DNA of 54,183 nt from Verrucomicrobiota bacterium. Lineage in GTDB: Bacteria > Verrucomicrobiota > Verrucomicrobiia > Opitutales > UBA953. Shown in pieces: positions 15,511 to 25,001 of this stretch. The stretch covers positions 1-54,183 of the forward strand of contig JAURJZ010000015.1 of NCBI GenBank assembly GCA_030831965.1. Reading direction: 5' to 3'. The position numbers and the translations under genes are program-made. Under the pieces are notes generated by a model. The model had not been told where the DNA came from, ran no database searches, and was given only the letters and a program-made list of their open reading frames with translations. Numbering within the stretch: position 1 is the first letter of the stretch; each line of letters opens with the position of its first letter.

Positions 15511-16277
15511 GCCTGGACCTGGCCAGCCGCGAGCTGGGAGGCGAGGGGGCGGCCCTGGTTGTCGTCCTGCACGGGCTCCTCGGCTCCTCGCGCAACTGGC
15601 AATCCGCCGGCGCCGCCCTGGCCTCGCGCGGGCCGCGCGTCGTCGCGCTCGACCTTCGCAACCACGGCGAGTCGCCCTGGGACAACGACGGCTCCTTCGG
15701 CGCGATGGCCGACGACGTGGCCGCGTGGCTGCGCCGCGCCGGCGCGGGCCCCGTCCACCTCCTCGGGCACAGCCTCGGGGGCAAGGTCGCCATGCGGCTG
15801 GCCGCCGATCAGCCCGGGCTCGTCTCGAGGCTCACGGTGGTGGACATCGCCCCGCGGGCCTATCCCGGACGCCTGAGGGTGGAGTTCGAGGCGATGCGTC
15901 GGCTCGACCTCGGCGCGATCGCCTCGCGGCGCGACGCCGACACCGCCCTCGCCGGGCATGTGCCCGACTGGGCGCTCCGGCAGTTCATCCTCACGAACCT
16001 CGGGCAGGACGCCTCGGGCCGATGGTGCTGGAAGGTCAATCGCGCCGCCCTCGAGCGCGCCTTGCCCGAGCTCACCGGCGACCCGCTCCTGGCCGGCCAG
16101 TCGTTCGCAGGGCCCTGCCGCCTGATCCGCGGGGGGAGGTCGGACTATGTCCGGGACGAGGACCTGGCCGGCTTCGCGGCGCGCTTCCCGGCCCTCGACG
16201 TGGTCACGCTGCCGGACAGCGGGCACAACCCGCACTTCGACGCCCGCTCGGGCTTCGTCGACGCGGTGCTCGGCTAG
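15507..16277 (+). CDS. alpha/beta hydrolase (YbfF-like esterase)
   Basis: The 256-residue protein has VVVLHGLLGSSRNW (oxyanion region), the nucleophile elbow GHSLGG with Ser89, a probable acid at Asp213 (GGRSDYV) and His240 (PDSGHNPHFDA). LDLRNHGESPW is typical of the YbfF/abhydrolase-11 esterases, whose natural substrate is unknown. It starts with GTG at 15507, overlapping the pilT-type stop by 4 bp, so it is co-transcribed with that gene. Its stop is 6 bp from the converging PpiD-like gene. Confidence 0.85.
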   Translation: MSLDLASRELGGEGAALVVVLHGLLGSSRNWQSAGAALASRGPRVVALDLRNHGESPWDNDGSFGAMADDVAAWLRRAGAGPVHLLGHSLGGKVAMRLAADQPGLVSRLTVVDIAPRAYPGRLRVEFEAMRRLDLGAIASRRDADTALAGHVPDWALRQFILTNLGQDASGRWCWKVNRAALERALPELTGDPLLAGQSFAGPCRLIRGGRSDYVRDEDLAGFAARFPALDVVTLPDSGHNPHFDARSGFVDAVLG

Positions 16278-16283
16278 CCTGGA

Positions 16284-17960
16284 TCAGCGCTCCAGGGGCG
16301 CGTCCAGCTTGGGCTGGGAGGTCAGCTCATCGAGCAGGCCGACGCCGCCCCCGCCGATGGTCTGCCCGTTCGGCAGCGTGAAGCCGGGGTTGCCAAGGAG
16401 CGTTGTGCGCGCGTTCTGGCGGGCGACGTTGGCCATGGCGCTGCGGAAGGCCTCGGAGGCGGTGTCCACGGTCGCCACCTCGCGCTTGGTCGGGTTGAGG
16501 TAGACGAAGTCGCCTCCGGCCACGCGGATGGCCCCGGTCACCTTGCCCTCGCCCGCCTCGGCGAGCTCGGCGAGCGTGGACACGGTGGTCCCTCGGACGC
16601 TTTCCGGGATGTCGGCCGCGGCAAAGGGCGCGGGCGAGGCCAGGATCCCGAGCCCGGCCTCCTTGGCCGCCTCGGCGAAGGTCTTGCCCGCGGCGAGGCC
16701 CTTGGACAGGGCGGCTCCCGCCTCCTTGGCGCGGAGCAGGAGCAGGCGGGCGCGCTCGCTGGCTCGCCAATCGGCCAAGGCGGCGGCTTGGACCTCCTCG
16801 AACGAGGGAAGGCGAGACGGTGTCCGCTCGGCCACCGTCAGGACGACCGCCCCGGCGGAGGTTGGGTAGAACTCGGTGTGCCAGCCTGTGGACTCGGCGA
16901 GGGCGGAGGCGGCCCGGAGGGCGGACGCCGGGACGCCCGGCACGCTGGGCTCCTCCCCGACGGAGAAGGCGGGCAGATCGCGCGTCGCGCCTTTCTGCGA
17001 GGCGATCCAGGCGTCGATGTCCGCGGCGACCGGGGCTTGGTCGACCAGGGGGAACCGCTGGGCTAGCTGGTCGGAGAGGTTGGCGCAGTCCTCCTGCACG
17101 GCGTCGCGGGCGAGGATCCGGGCGGTGATCTCGTCCTTCCGGCGGGGCGCCTCCTCGGCCACCTTGCCCTCGGCGATGCCAAGCTCCCGGGCGAAGTTGT
17201 AGGCATGGGTCTGGACCTCCTCATCCGTCACCGTGCGCTTGCGCGGAGCCGAGGGCGGGAAGGTCGTCGCCTTCAGCCTGATCCGCGCGGGGATGCGGTG
17301 TCGCTCGACATTCGCGGCGAAGTGCGACTTGGCCTTCGCGAGGTCGTCGGGGAAGGCGGGGTTGAACGCGTCGGCGTCGAGCGCCGCGACCTGCACGGTC
17401 CAGCGCGTGCCCATTTCCTCGAGCACGCGGCGGACCTCCGCGGGGGAGGCGTGGCCGGGGCCGGCCAGCAGCTCGGAGGCGGTTTCCCAGCGGAGCTGGT
17501 CCTCCAGCACCGCCTCCAGTCTGGCCAGCGCCTCGGCGCGGTCGCATCCCAGCTCGACCTGGAGGCCGGAGACGAAGGCCTCCCATTGCTTGGGGTCGAG
17601 GTTGGTCCCGGCGCCGCGGGTGAGCAGCTCGCGGACCCTGGCTTGCACGGCCTCGGCCGAGGGCGTGGGAATCTCGAGGGAATCGGCGAGATGCCGGCGC
17701 GCGATGGCCAGGCAGACCTCGTAGGTCCGGCGCTCGCCGTCGACGCGGAAGCCGGAGAGCCGCAGGGCGTCGTCGAAGCGCTCGACCGCGCGGCGGTTGC
17801 CGAGGTCGACGCCGAGATACCTGGTCTCGCCCCGGAAGGTCGTCTGGCTGGGGCCGGTCCCGGTGTAGAAGACGAAGGAGACGGCGACCACGACCAGGAG
17901 GAATCCGAAGATCAGCCGGTGGTGCTTCTGGGTGTTGGCTTGGAGCCAGGTGATGACCAT
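16284..17960 (-). CDS. PpiD/SurA-N-like periplasmic membrane-anchored protein
   Basis: The 558-residue protein has a short cytoplasmic start, one membrane helix (about 16-33, LIFGFLLVVVAVSFVFY) and a long periplasmic part. Its layout, with FRGETRYLGVDLGNR and helical SurA_N-like blocks, resembles PpiD, the membrane-anchored chaperone/foldase at the Sec translocon exit. I cannot recognise a canonical parvulin catalytic domain in the middle; the region 340-440 (GWHTEFYPTSAGAVVLTVAERTP) keeps only the outline of PpiD C-terminal segments. It may act as a chaperone without prolyl-isomerase activity. The ATG at 17960 diverges from folA across 92 bp. Confidence 0.65.
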   Translation of the reverse strand: MVITWLQANTQKHHRLIFGFLLVVVAVSFVFYTGTGPSQTTFRGETRYLGVDLGNRRAVERFDDALRLSGFRVDGERRTYEVCLAIARRHLADSLEIPTPSAEAVQARVRELLTRGAGTNLDPKQWEAFVSGLQVELGCDRAEALARLEAVLEDQLRWETASELLAGPGHASPAEVRRVLEEMGTRWTVQVAALDADAFNPAFPDDLAKAKSHFAANVERHRIPARIRLKATTFPPSAPRKRTVTDEEVQTHAYNFARELGIAEGKVAEEAPRRKDEITARILARDAVQEDCANLSDQLAQRFPLVDQAPVAADIDAWIASQKGATRDLPAFSVGEEPSVPGVPASALRAASALAESTGWHTEFYPTSAGAVVLTVAERTPSRLPSFEEVQAAALADWRASERARLLLLRAKEAGAALSKGLAAGKTFAEAAKEAGLGILASPAPFAAADIPESVRGTTVSTLAELAEAGEGKVTGAIRVAGGDFVYLNPTKREVATVDTASEAFRSAMANVARQNARTTLLGNPGFTLPNGQTIGGGGVGLLDELTSQPKLDAPLER

Positions 17961-18052
17961 GGGAGCCCCACCCTTGGAAACCCGGCGGGGGCTGTCAAAG
18001 GCGAACCCGGGCGTCCGCTTGCCTTCCCGACCGCCCGTCGCAGGATTGGGCC

Positions 18053-18559
18053 ATGAGCCCCAAGCCGATCCACTGCATCGTGGCCGTCGCGCCCGACGGC
18101 GCCATCGGGGCCTCGGGCCGCCTGGCCTGGGACATCCCGGAGGACACCCGCCAGTTCATCGCCCTGACCGAGGGTGGGGTCATGATCGAGGGTCCCCTCT
18201 GCTATGCCGAGCTCGGCAAGGCCCTTCCCGGTCGTGGCACGGTCGTGGTCTCGCGCGACCCCGCCAAGCGTTTTCCCGGAGCCGAGCGCGCCGCTAGCCT
18301 GGCCGAGGCGGTCGCGACCGCCCAGGCCATGCCGTGGCCGGGTCCGGTCTGGATCACCGGCGGCGAGCGCATCTACGCCGAGGGGCTGCCCCTCTGCTCC
18401 CGTCTCTACATCACCCGGGTGGGCATGGAAATCCGGGGCGACCGTTTCTTTCCCCGGGACTGGGAGGCTCGGTTTCCCCGCCTGCTGAGCTCCCGCCGCT
18501 CGAGCCAGAGGGGCGCTGCTCTTTCCTTCGAGGTTCGCGCTCCCTTGAACGGTGCTTGA
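18053..18559 (+). CDS. folA: dihydrofolate reductase, atypical NADPH motif
   Basis: The 168-residue protein reduces dihydrofolate to tetrahydrofolate if the family assignment holds. It keeps AIGASGRLAWDIPEDTRQF with the catalytic acid Asp31, LPGR at 58-61, the ITGGERIY glycine pair and the C-terminal FEV strand. The cofactor motif MGR(H/R)T of Escherichia coli DHFR (42-46) is replaced by EGPLC (46-50), so the arginine that holds the NADPH 2'-phosphate is missing. Altered cofactor preference is possible. The ATG at 18053 fits the family. It is not near thyA. Confidence 0.85.
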   Translation: MSPKPIHCIVAVAPDGAIGASGRLAWDIPEDTRQFIALTEGGVMIEGPLCYAELGKALPGRGTVVVSRDPAKRFPGAERAASLAEAVATAQAMPWPGPVWITGGERIYAEGLPLCSRLYITRVGMEIRGDRFFPRDWEARFPRLLSSRRSSQRGAALSFEVRAPLNGA

Positions 18560-18597
18560 CCGTGGCTTGGGCGGGGGTTTGCTCCCAGCTCCCGCAC

Positions 18598-18669
18598 GCT
18601 CCTGTATTTCAATGGATAGAATTCTGGCCTCCGAAGCCGGCGATCTGGGTTCGAGTCCCAGCGGGAGCA
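18598..18669 (+). tRNA. tRNA-Arg(CCG)
   Basis: A 72-nt cloverleaf can be drawn: acceptor GCTCCTG (18598-18604) with CGGGAGC (18662-18668) and discriminator A, a D-arm with AATGGATA, an anticodon stem CTGGC/GCCGG around the loop CTCCGAA (anticodon CCG) and a T-arm CTGGG-TTCGAGT-CCCAG. CCA is not encoded. It converges on thiL, 15 bp away. No integrase is nearby. Confidence 0.93.
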
Positions 18670-18684
18670 CGCGGGGCGCGGCCT

Positions 18685-19644
18685 TCAGCGCCTGAAGTGG
18701 CTGAAGCCGCCCTTGGGCACGGGCTCGCCCCCGACGTCCGCGACGCCCGGGTCGGCGGTCACCTCGCCCAGCCGCGCGAGGCGAGTCGAGGGGAAGGTCC
18801 GGCGGAACCGGGCCTCGATCCAGTCGGCCTGGGCGGGCTCGGTCGCGAACAGCAGCTCGTGGTCCTCGCCGTCGCACCAGGCGTGCTCGAGAGCCGGGAT
18901 GCCGTCCGACCTCGCGAGGCGGGCAGCGGCCTCGGCGACCGGCGTCGCGGCGAGGTCGACCCGCGCCCCGAGCGCCGGACCGAGCAGGCCGGGCAGGTCG
19001 GTCGCCAGGCCGTCGGACAGGTCGGTGCAGGCGTTGACGGCCGGCTGGCCGCAAAGCCACTCGCCCTCGGCGAGGCGGGCCTCGAAGCTGAGGTGGCGTC
19101 CGAGCCGCGAGCCGCCGAGCTCGCCCGTGACGAACAGGATGTCCCCCGGGCGCGCGCCCTGGCGGGCGAGCACGCGGTGGGCGAACCCGGTCGCCGAAAG
19201 GTGCGCGGCGACGTGCCCGTCCGGGCCTCGCGCGACGTCCCCGCCGACCACCTCGAGGCCGGCGCGACGGGCCGCCTCGCCGACGCCGCGGGCGAGCGCC
19301 TCGAGCCAGGCGAGGCTGACATCCCCGCCCGCCACCAGGGTGAGGAGGGCGTCGGACGGCGCGGCGCCGGCCGCGGCGAGGTCGCTTAGGTTGCGGTGGA
19401 CCAGCTTGTGGCCGACCGCCTCGGCCGGCGCCATGGGGTCGAAGTGCCGGCCGAGAAGGACGCCGTCCGCGGTGACGACGCGGTACCGGCGCTCGCCCGC
19501 CGTCTCGAGCGCGGCGCAGTCGCTCCCGGGACCCCGCGGCGCCGGCGGGCAGGCGGCGCCCAGCGCGTCGACCAGGCGCGAGACAAGCGCGCGCTCGCCG
19601 ATGCCGTCGGCCCGGTCTCCCGGTTGGCGCGCGAGGGGCCCCAT
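18685..19644 (-). CDS. thiL: thiamine-monophosphate kinase
   Basis: The 319-residue protein phosphorylates thiamine monophosphate to the active pyrophosphate. AIR-synthase-like ATP-binding features are seen: GSDCAALE near 40 (metal/ATP), the D-rich VTADGVLLGRHFD near 57, HRNLSDLAAAGA, VVGGDVARG near 137 and CTDLSDGLATDLPGLL near 206-221 in the second domain. The ATG is 1 bp after the CPBP gene stop, so it belongs to the pyrB-pyrC'-CPBP-thiL unit. No TPP riboswitch-like sequence is visible upstream. Confidence 0.9.
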   Translation of the reverse strand: MGPLARQPGDRADGIGERALVSRLVDALGAACPPAPRGPGSDCAALETAGERRYRVVTADGVLLGRHFDPMAPAEAVGHKLVHRNLSDLAAAGAAPSDALLTLVAGGDVSLAWLEALARGVGEAARRAGLEVVGGDVARGPDGHVAAHLSATGFAHRVLARQGARPGDILFVTGELGGSRLGRHLSFEARLAEGEWLCGQPAVNACTDLSDGLATDLPGLLGPALGARVDLAATPVAEAAARLARSDGIPALEHAWCDGEDHELLFATEPAQADWIEARFRRTFPSTRLARLGEVTADPGVADVGGEPVPKGGFSHFRR

Positions 19645-19645
19645 C

Positions 19646-20575
19646 TCAGAGGTGGCGGGCCGCCTCGGGCGCGCGCAGCAGCCAGCAGAAGGTCCAGGCG
19701 TTGACGCCCATGTGCAGGAGCACGCAGGGCCACAGGCCGAAGCGGTCGCGCACCAGGCAGAGCCAGGCGCCGAGCATCGCGATGGGCAGCAGGGTCGCGA
19801 GGTTGCCGTGGATGATGGCGAAGAGGAAACCGGTGAGGGCCACCGCCCAGCCTCGCGGCAGGATCTCGCGCCAGGCCGGGTAGACCATGCCGCGGAACCC
19901 GATCTCCTCGACCAGGGGCGCGCCGACGATGACGAAGAGCCCGAGCACGACGAGCGGCCAGGCCAGGCCGTCGTGGTTCAGGATGAGGTCGACCATCACC
20001 TGGTTGTCCCTCGGCAAGTCCATGCCCTGGGCCTCGGCGAAGGTGGCGAAGCCCAGCCAAAAGAGGCTGGCGATCCACATCAGCGCGAAGCCCGCCGCCA
20101 GCAGGCCGCCCAGCCGGCGAGCCGAGGCGGCGTCGGGTGCCAGCCGCTCGGCGTCGGAACCGTCGGCCCGGATGCGCACCAGCGCCGGATCGACCCGGCC
20201 AAGGCCGAGGAGGATGGCGGCGGTCAGGAGCTGCCCGAGGAAGCCCGCGAGGATCATCTGCGACTGGAGGACCCCGCCCACGGCGGCCGGCTGGGGTTGT
20301 CCGGCCAGCGCGAGCAGGCCGCCGGCCAGCTTGACCAGGAACGGCGCGTGCTGGGTGAGCAGCCCGAAGAGCCCGAGGAAGAGCAGCACCGACAGCGGCG
20401 CCTGCAGCGAGGCGGGCAGGGCCCCGCGCGGCCCAGGCTCGACGTCCGGCGACGGGGTGGCGTCGCCGCGGGCTAGCCGGACCAGCCCGTTGCCGATCAT
20501 CGCGGCGGAGAGCGCCAGGAACAGCCAGTCCCACCAGCCGAGCTGCGCCCAGGGAATCTCGCCGAGCCCGCCCAT
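19646..20575 (-). CDS. CPBP family intramembrane metalloprotease
   Basis: The 309-residue, multi-helix membrane protein has the CPBP (Abi/CAAX prenyl protease-like) motifs in the last third: Glu223, Glu224 and Arg228 in APLVEEIGFRGMVY, His256 in FAIIHGN, and His288 in LLHMGVNA. These residues form the intramembrane metal site. Family members process prenylated or bacteriocin-related proteins; the bacterial substrate is usually unknown. It lies 3 bp after pyrC' and 1 bp before thiL. A role tied to pyrimidine or thiamine synthesis is not evident, so operon membership looks incidental. Confidence 0.88.
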   Translation of the reverse strand: MGGLGEIPWAQLGWWDWLFLALSAAMIGNGLVRLARGDATPSPDVEPGPRGALPASLQAPLSVLLFLGLFGLLTQHAPFLVKLAGGLLALAGQPQPAAVGGVLQSQMILAGFLGQLLTAAILLGLGRVDPALVRIRADGSDAERLAPDAASARRLGGLLAAGFALMWIASLFWLGFATFAEAQGMDLPRDNQVMVDLILNHDGLAWPLVVLGLFVIVGAPLVEEIGFRGMVYPAWREILPRGWAVALTGFLFAIIHGNLATLLPIAMLGAWLCLVRDRFGLWPCVLLHMGVNAWTFCWLLRAPEAARHL

Positions 20576-20578
20576 CGG

Positions 20579-21864
20579 TCAGGTGACCTTGCGGCCGCCG
20601 ACGAAGGTTGCCTTGACCCGGCCGCGGAGTCGGCGGCCCTCCAAGGCGTGGTTGCCGGCGAGGGACGCGGAGTCCCTCGCGCGGAAGACCCAGCCCGCCT
20701 TGGGGTCCAGCAGGGCGATGTCGGCCGGCCGGCCCTCCGCCAGCGTGCCGGCCTCGATGCCGAGGATGCGGGCCGGCCCGGAGGTCAGCCTCGCCAGGAG
20801 GGTCGGCAGGTCGGCGACGCCCCCGAGCACAACCGCCTCGTGGGCGGCGGCGAAGGCGACCTCGAGCGTGGCGGCGCCGAAGGGGGCGAGGTCGAACTCG
20901 CGGTCCTTCTCGGTGGCGGTGCAGGGCGAGTGGTCGGACGCGATGGCCTCGATCACGCCCTCGGCCAGCCCGGCCAGCAGCGCCTGCCGGTCGCCCTCCT
21001 CGCGCAGCGGGGGGTTGAGCTTCAGGTTGGGGTCGTAGCCGGCCAGCGCCCGGTCGGTGAGCAGCAGGTGGAGGGGCGAGACCTCGGCGCTCACGCGCGC
21101 GCCCCGGGAGCGGGCCCGGCGGACGGCGTCGACCGTCCGCGCGGCGGAGAGGTGCTGGAGGTGGATGCGCGCGCCGGTGAGCTCGGCCAGGGCGCAGTCG
21201 CTCGCGGCGACGACCTCCTCGGCCGCCGAGGGGAAGCCGCGCAGGCCGAGGCGGAGGGAGACGGCGCCCTCGTGCATCTGCGCGCCCTCCGTCATGCTGC
21301 TGTCCTGGCAATGGTCGAGGACGACCAGCCCGAACATCGCGGCGTACTCGAGCGCCCGGCGCATGATCTCGTTGTTCTCCACGCCGCCGACGGTGTCGGT
21401 CACGGCCACCACGCCCGCCTTGGCCAGGGAGCCGATGGGGGCGAGGGCCTTGCCCGCCAGGCCCTTGGTCAGGGCGCCGGCCGGGAGCACGCGGACGGCG
21501 GCGTCGGTCTCGCAGATGTCGTGGATCAGCTGGAGCGTGCCGGGATGGTCGACGCAGGGCAGGGTGTCCGGCATCGCCAGCAGGGTGGTGAACCCGCCGG
21601 CGGCCGCGGCGCGGGTGCCGGTCGCGATGCTCTCGCGGGCGGAGCGCCCGGGCTGGCCGAGGCGGCAGTTGAGGTCGACGAAGCCGGGCGCGGCGACCAG
21701 GCCGCGGGCGTCGACCTTGCGGGCCTTGGCGAGCTGGGCCGGGGTGAGGCGCGCCACGAGGCGGCCGTCGACCGCGAAGAGGTCGCCCTTGGCCTCGTCG
21801 CGCCCGGAGGCGGGGTCGATGACGCGGGCGCCCTTGATCCAGAGGGGCGTGGGGTCGGGGGCGT

Positions 21865-21868
<4 letters not shown>
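20579..21868 (-). CDS. dihydroorotase-like protein, probably inactive (PyrC')
   Basis: The 429-residue amidohydrolase-fold protein aligns with type I dihydroorotases, but the HxH zinc motif of strand 1 (normally DLHxHLREPG) reads DLNCRLGQPG, with Asn67 and Arg69. It keeps Asp158 (VTDTVGG), His186 (LDHCQD), His239 (LQHLSA) and Asp312 (SDHSPC). The start overlaps the pyrB stop by 4 bp (ATGA). The same arrangement occurs in Pseudomonas, where an inactive PyrC' is needed to assemble active aspartate transcarbamoylase. A structural role is therefore likely, and a true PyrC should lie elsewhere in the genome. Confidence 0.8.
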
Positions 21869-22806
<938 letters not shown>

Positions 22807-22895
22807 GCGGTGATTCCGTGCGGCCCCGGCGAGTCGGGACCGCGGTGAGCGTGGAAACCGACCCCCTCGTGGCAAGGCAAAACCCGGCTACCCGC

Positions 22896-23702
22896 TCAGG
22901 GACGGCGTTCCAGCCCCGCGGCCAGCTCGCGGACCTTCGCGCCGACGGCCTCCGCGGCCTTGCCCGGCGAGGCGCGGTTGGCCGCCACGACGTTGACCAG
23001 GGCGCTCCCCACGACGACGCCGTCGGCCACCTCGCCGACCGCCCTCACCTGCGCGGGGGTTGAGATGCCGAAGCCGACGCAGACGGGCAGGGCGGTGTGG
23101 CGGCGGATCTCGGCGACGCCCGCCGCGAGGTCGGCGGCCAGGTCGGACCGCTCGCCGGTGACGCCGGCGCGGGACACGTAGTAGATGAAGCCCGAGGCGA
23201 CCTTGGCGATGGCGGCGATGCGCGCGGGGGGCGTGGTCGGCGCCACGATGAAGATGGCCTGCAGCTTGTGCTTGGCGCAGGCGGCCAGCAGGTCGCCCGC
23301 CTCCTCGGGCGGGCAGTCGAGCGTCAGGAGCGCGTCGGCCCCGGCGGCCTTGAGCGCGGCGCACGAGGCTTCGAGCCCGCGGGCGAACAGGAGGTTGTAA
23401 TAGGTGTAGAGAACGAGGGGCTTGTCCGTCCCGGCCCGGACCTTGCGAAGAACCTCGAGCAGGCCCTCGTGCGTCATGCCGCCCTCGAGGGCGCGCTGGG
23501 CGGCCAGCTGGTTGGTCAGGCCATCGGCCAGCGGGTCGGAGAAGGGCACCCCGACCTCGAGGATGTCCGCGCCACCCCTGGCGAGGGCCAGGAGGATGTC
23601 GGCCGACGTCGGCCCGTCGGGGTCGCCGGCGCAGACATAGCTGACGAAGGCCGAGCGGCCCTCGGCCTTGCAGCGCGCAAACGTGTCCTCGATGCGACCC
23701 AT
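22896..23702 (-). CDS. trpA: tryptophan synthase alpha chain
   Basis: The 268-residue TIM-barrel subunit cleaves indole-3-glycerol phosphate and passes indole to TrpB. Catalytic Glu is in ILEVGVPFSDP and the catalytic Asp in DPLADG. FVAPTT-like (FIVAPTTPPARI) and FGISTPAQV phosphate-binding loops are present. The segment after ADG reads LTNQLAAQRAL rather than PTIQ. The ATG at 23702 (MGRIEDTF) is used; an in-frame start 42 bp upstream reads Pro-rich noise. trpB is not adjacent. It lies 89 bp upstream of pyrB. Confidence 0.93.
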   Translation of the reverse strand: MGRIEDTFARCKAEGRSAFVSYVCAGDPDGPTSADILLALARGGADILEVGVPFSDPLADGLTNQLAAQRALEGGMTHEGLLEVLRKVRAGTDKPLVLYTYYNLLFARGLEASCAALKAAGADALLTLDCPPEEAGDLLAACAKHKLQAIFIVAPTTPPARIAAIAKVASGFIYYVSRAGVTGERSDLAADLAAGVAEIRRHTALPVCVGFGISTPAQVRAVGEVADGVVVGSALVNVVAANRASPGKAAEAVGAKVRELAAGLERRP

Positions 23703-23754
23703 GGCGGCGATGGAAACGCCCCCGGCTGGGGGAGGGAAGGACAAAGGTGGGTTT

Positions 23755-23800
23755 GCGGGTCAGCGGGGACAGCGGCGTCCGCGGGGTCAGCGGGCGAGGA
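23755..23800. repeat. Family 3 repeat (GCGGGGTCAGCGG words)
   Basis: Overlapping copies of GCGGGTCAGCGGGGACAGC, GGCGTCCGCGGGGTCAGC and GGGCGAGGACTCGC follow one another. A second copy with both arms is at 50781-50869, in the lepB-nadK gap. Confidence 0.6.
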
Positions 23801-23887
23801 CTCGCTGGCGCTCGTCGCCTCGGCTAGGGCGGTTTCTCCGAAACCGCTTCATCTCTCCATGCCTCTCCCCTCCTAATGGAGGATCCC

Positions 23888-23975
23888 GCTTAGCAGCTAA
23901 CCAGCTGATCAGCTAGTCAGCTATAGCCGCTATTCAGCTAGAGAGCTAGTGAGCCATGGGGCTAGAGAGCTAATT
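23888..23975. repeat. Family 4 repeat (AGCTA-rich)
   Basis: At least six AGCTA or GCTA pentamers occur in 88 bases, several as GCTAGAGAGCTA, with the palindrome AGCTGATCAGCT. The sequence is much less GC-rich than its surroundings. It is unlike any coding sequence here and was seen only once in the window. Confidence 0.55.
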
Positions 23976-24040
23976 CCCCCGAGCCCCTGTGTCCCCCTAT
24001 TCAGCATTTCCATCCCAGGGGATTCGCCTACGCTACCCCC

Positions 24041-24901
24041 ATGCGCCGTCTCCTGCCCGCCTTCCTCGTCGCCGCCGCCCTTCGCGCCGACCCGCCTCGG
24101 CCGGCCGATTTCGGCGATGGTTGGAAGCTCGAGGCCGACGCCCGCCTGTCCTCCGGCACGGGCGACCTTGGTCGCAAGGAATCCTCCTCCTCGGCGCGCA
24201 TCGAGGCGATGAGCCACCTGACCAACGTCGGGGACTGGCGCCTCTCGCTCACCGGTTCCGCCGCGGCCGAGGCCCATGACTGGAAGGGCGCCGCGTTGCC
24301 CGCTCCCTACGAGTTCGTTCGCGAGCTCGACCTGGGTCTCGCCGCCGCCCAGCGGCCCGGACCCCAGGGCGGGCCCTCGCGCTTCCTCGCCCTCGAGCTT
24401 GGGACGCGCACGGCCGATGAGATTCCCATCGAGAAGGATCTCACCGTCTCGTTCGTCGGGGGCTCGTCCTGGAAGATGTCCGAGACCCTCGACCTCGGCT
24501 TCCTCGTCATCGCCGAGACCCGCCGCGTCGAGAACGACCTCCTCATTCTCGTCCCCACGTTCCGCTGGTCGTTCGCGCCCGACTGGAGCCTCGCCACCGG
24601 CCGCAAGGCCCTCGTCCTCGGTCGACGTCTATCTCCCGACAGCCAGGCCACGCTCAGCATCGGGTACACCGGCGAGGAGACCCGCGTCGAGCCCGTCGGC
24701 GGCGCCGCCGCCCGCGTGCTCGACGAGCGCCTTGTCGCCGCCGCCGGCTACGCCTGGGAATGGCAGGGCTGGCAGGTCAGCGCCCGGCTCGGCTGGGAAC
24801 TCGACGCCGAGCTGCGCTTCCGCATCGACGGCGACCCCGAGGTCCGGGTCGACCCCGGCCAGGGCCTTCACCTCGGCCTCTCCGCCCGTATCCGGATGTA
24901 A
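24041..24901 (+). CDS. secreted hypothetical protein, possible outer-membrane beta-barrel
   Basis: The 286-residue protein starts with a short signal peptide (MRRLLPAFLVAAALRA). The rest alternates polar and hydrophobic residues in stretches of 8-12 (for example WRLSLTGSAAAEAH, LDLGFLVIAETRRV, WQVSARLGWELDAELRF), typical of a beta-barrel, and it ends LHLGLSARIRM. I recognise no family. The start at 24041 gives the signal peptide directly; there is no Shine-Dalgarno. It is a lone gene between the repeat-packed region and tRNA-Leu. Function is unknown. Confidence 0.6.
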   Translation: MRRLLPAFLVAAALRADPPRPADFGDGWKLEADARLSSGTGDLGRKESSSSARIEAMSHLTNVGDWRLSLTGSAAAEAHDWKGAALPAPYEFVRELDLGLAAAQRPGPQGGPSRFLALELGTRTADEIPIEKDLTVSFVGGSSWKMSETLDLGFLVIAETRRVENDLLILVPTFRWSFAPDWSLATGRKALVLGRRLSPDSQATLSIGYTGEETRVEPVGGAAARVLDERLVAAAGYAWEWQGWQVSARLGWELDAELRFRIDGDPEVRVDPGQGLHLGLSARIRM

Positions 24902-24909
24902 GCGGGTAG

Positions 24910-24931
24910 GGTCATGGCTACGTCCATGACC
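24910..24931 (+). terminator. Hairpin after the possible outer-membrane protein gene
   Basis: Perfect 8-bp arms GGTCATGG (24910-24917) and CCATGACC (24924-24931) with a 6-nt loop lie 8 bp after the stop. They are followed by TCCTTCGG, a poor U-tract, so terminator function is tentative. Confidence 0.45.
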
Positions 24932-25001
24932 TCCTTCGGGAGTCCCCGCGCCTCTTGGGTTGCCTTGTCAACCTGTCCGCGAACACTCGACACCCTCACC
25001 G

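Larger units (their letters stand above)
23703..24040. other. Repeat-packed divergent intergenic region
   Basis: These 338 bases separate trpA from the gene at 24041. Family 3 words (GCGGGGTCAGCGGGCGAG) occupy 23755-23800 and end in ACTCGCTGGCGCTCGT, which also occurs at 43163. Family 4 (AGCTA words) fills 23888-23975. A family 2-like CCCCGAGCCCCTGTG follows at 23979-23993. No promoter pair or gene could be identified. Confidence 0.6.

Noticed and set aside
18598-18669. tRNA genes as integration sites of a mobile element
   Set aside because: No integrase, direct repeat of a tRNA 3' end or composition shift was seen beside any of the three tRNAs.
18685-19644. A TPP riboswitch for thiL
   Set aside because: thiL starts 1 bp after the CPBP gene stop, leaving no leader, and no conserved TPP riboswitch core was seen.
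22807-22875. A TTG-initiated 23-residue extension of PyrB
   Set aside because: Arg/Pro-rich, non-homologous, and the ATG at 22806 gives the expected N-terminus.
22896-23702. TrpA with LTNQ in place of PTIQ as a sign of inactivity
   Set aside because: Catalytic Glu and Asp are present, and I recall similar substitutions in other verrucomicrobial TrpA proteins.
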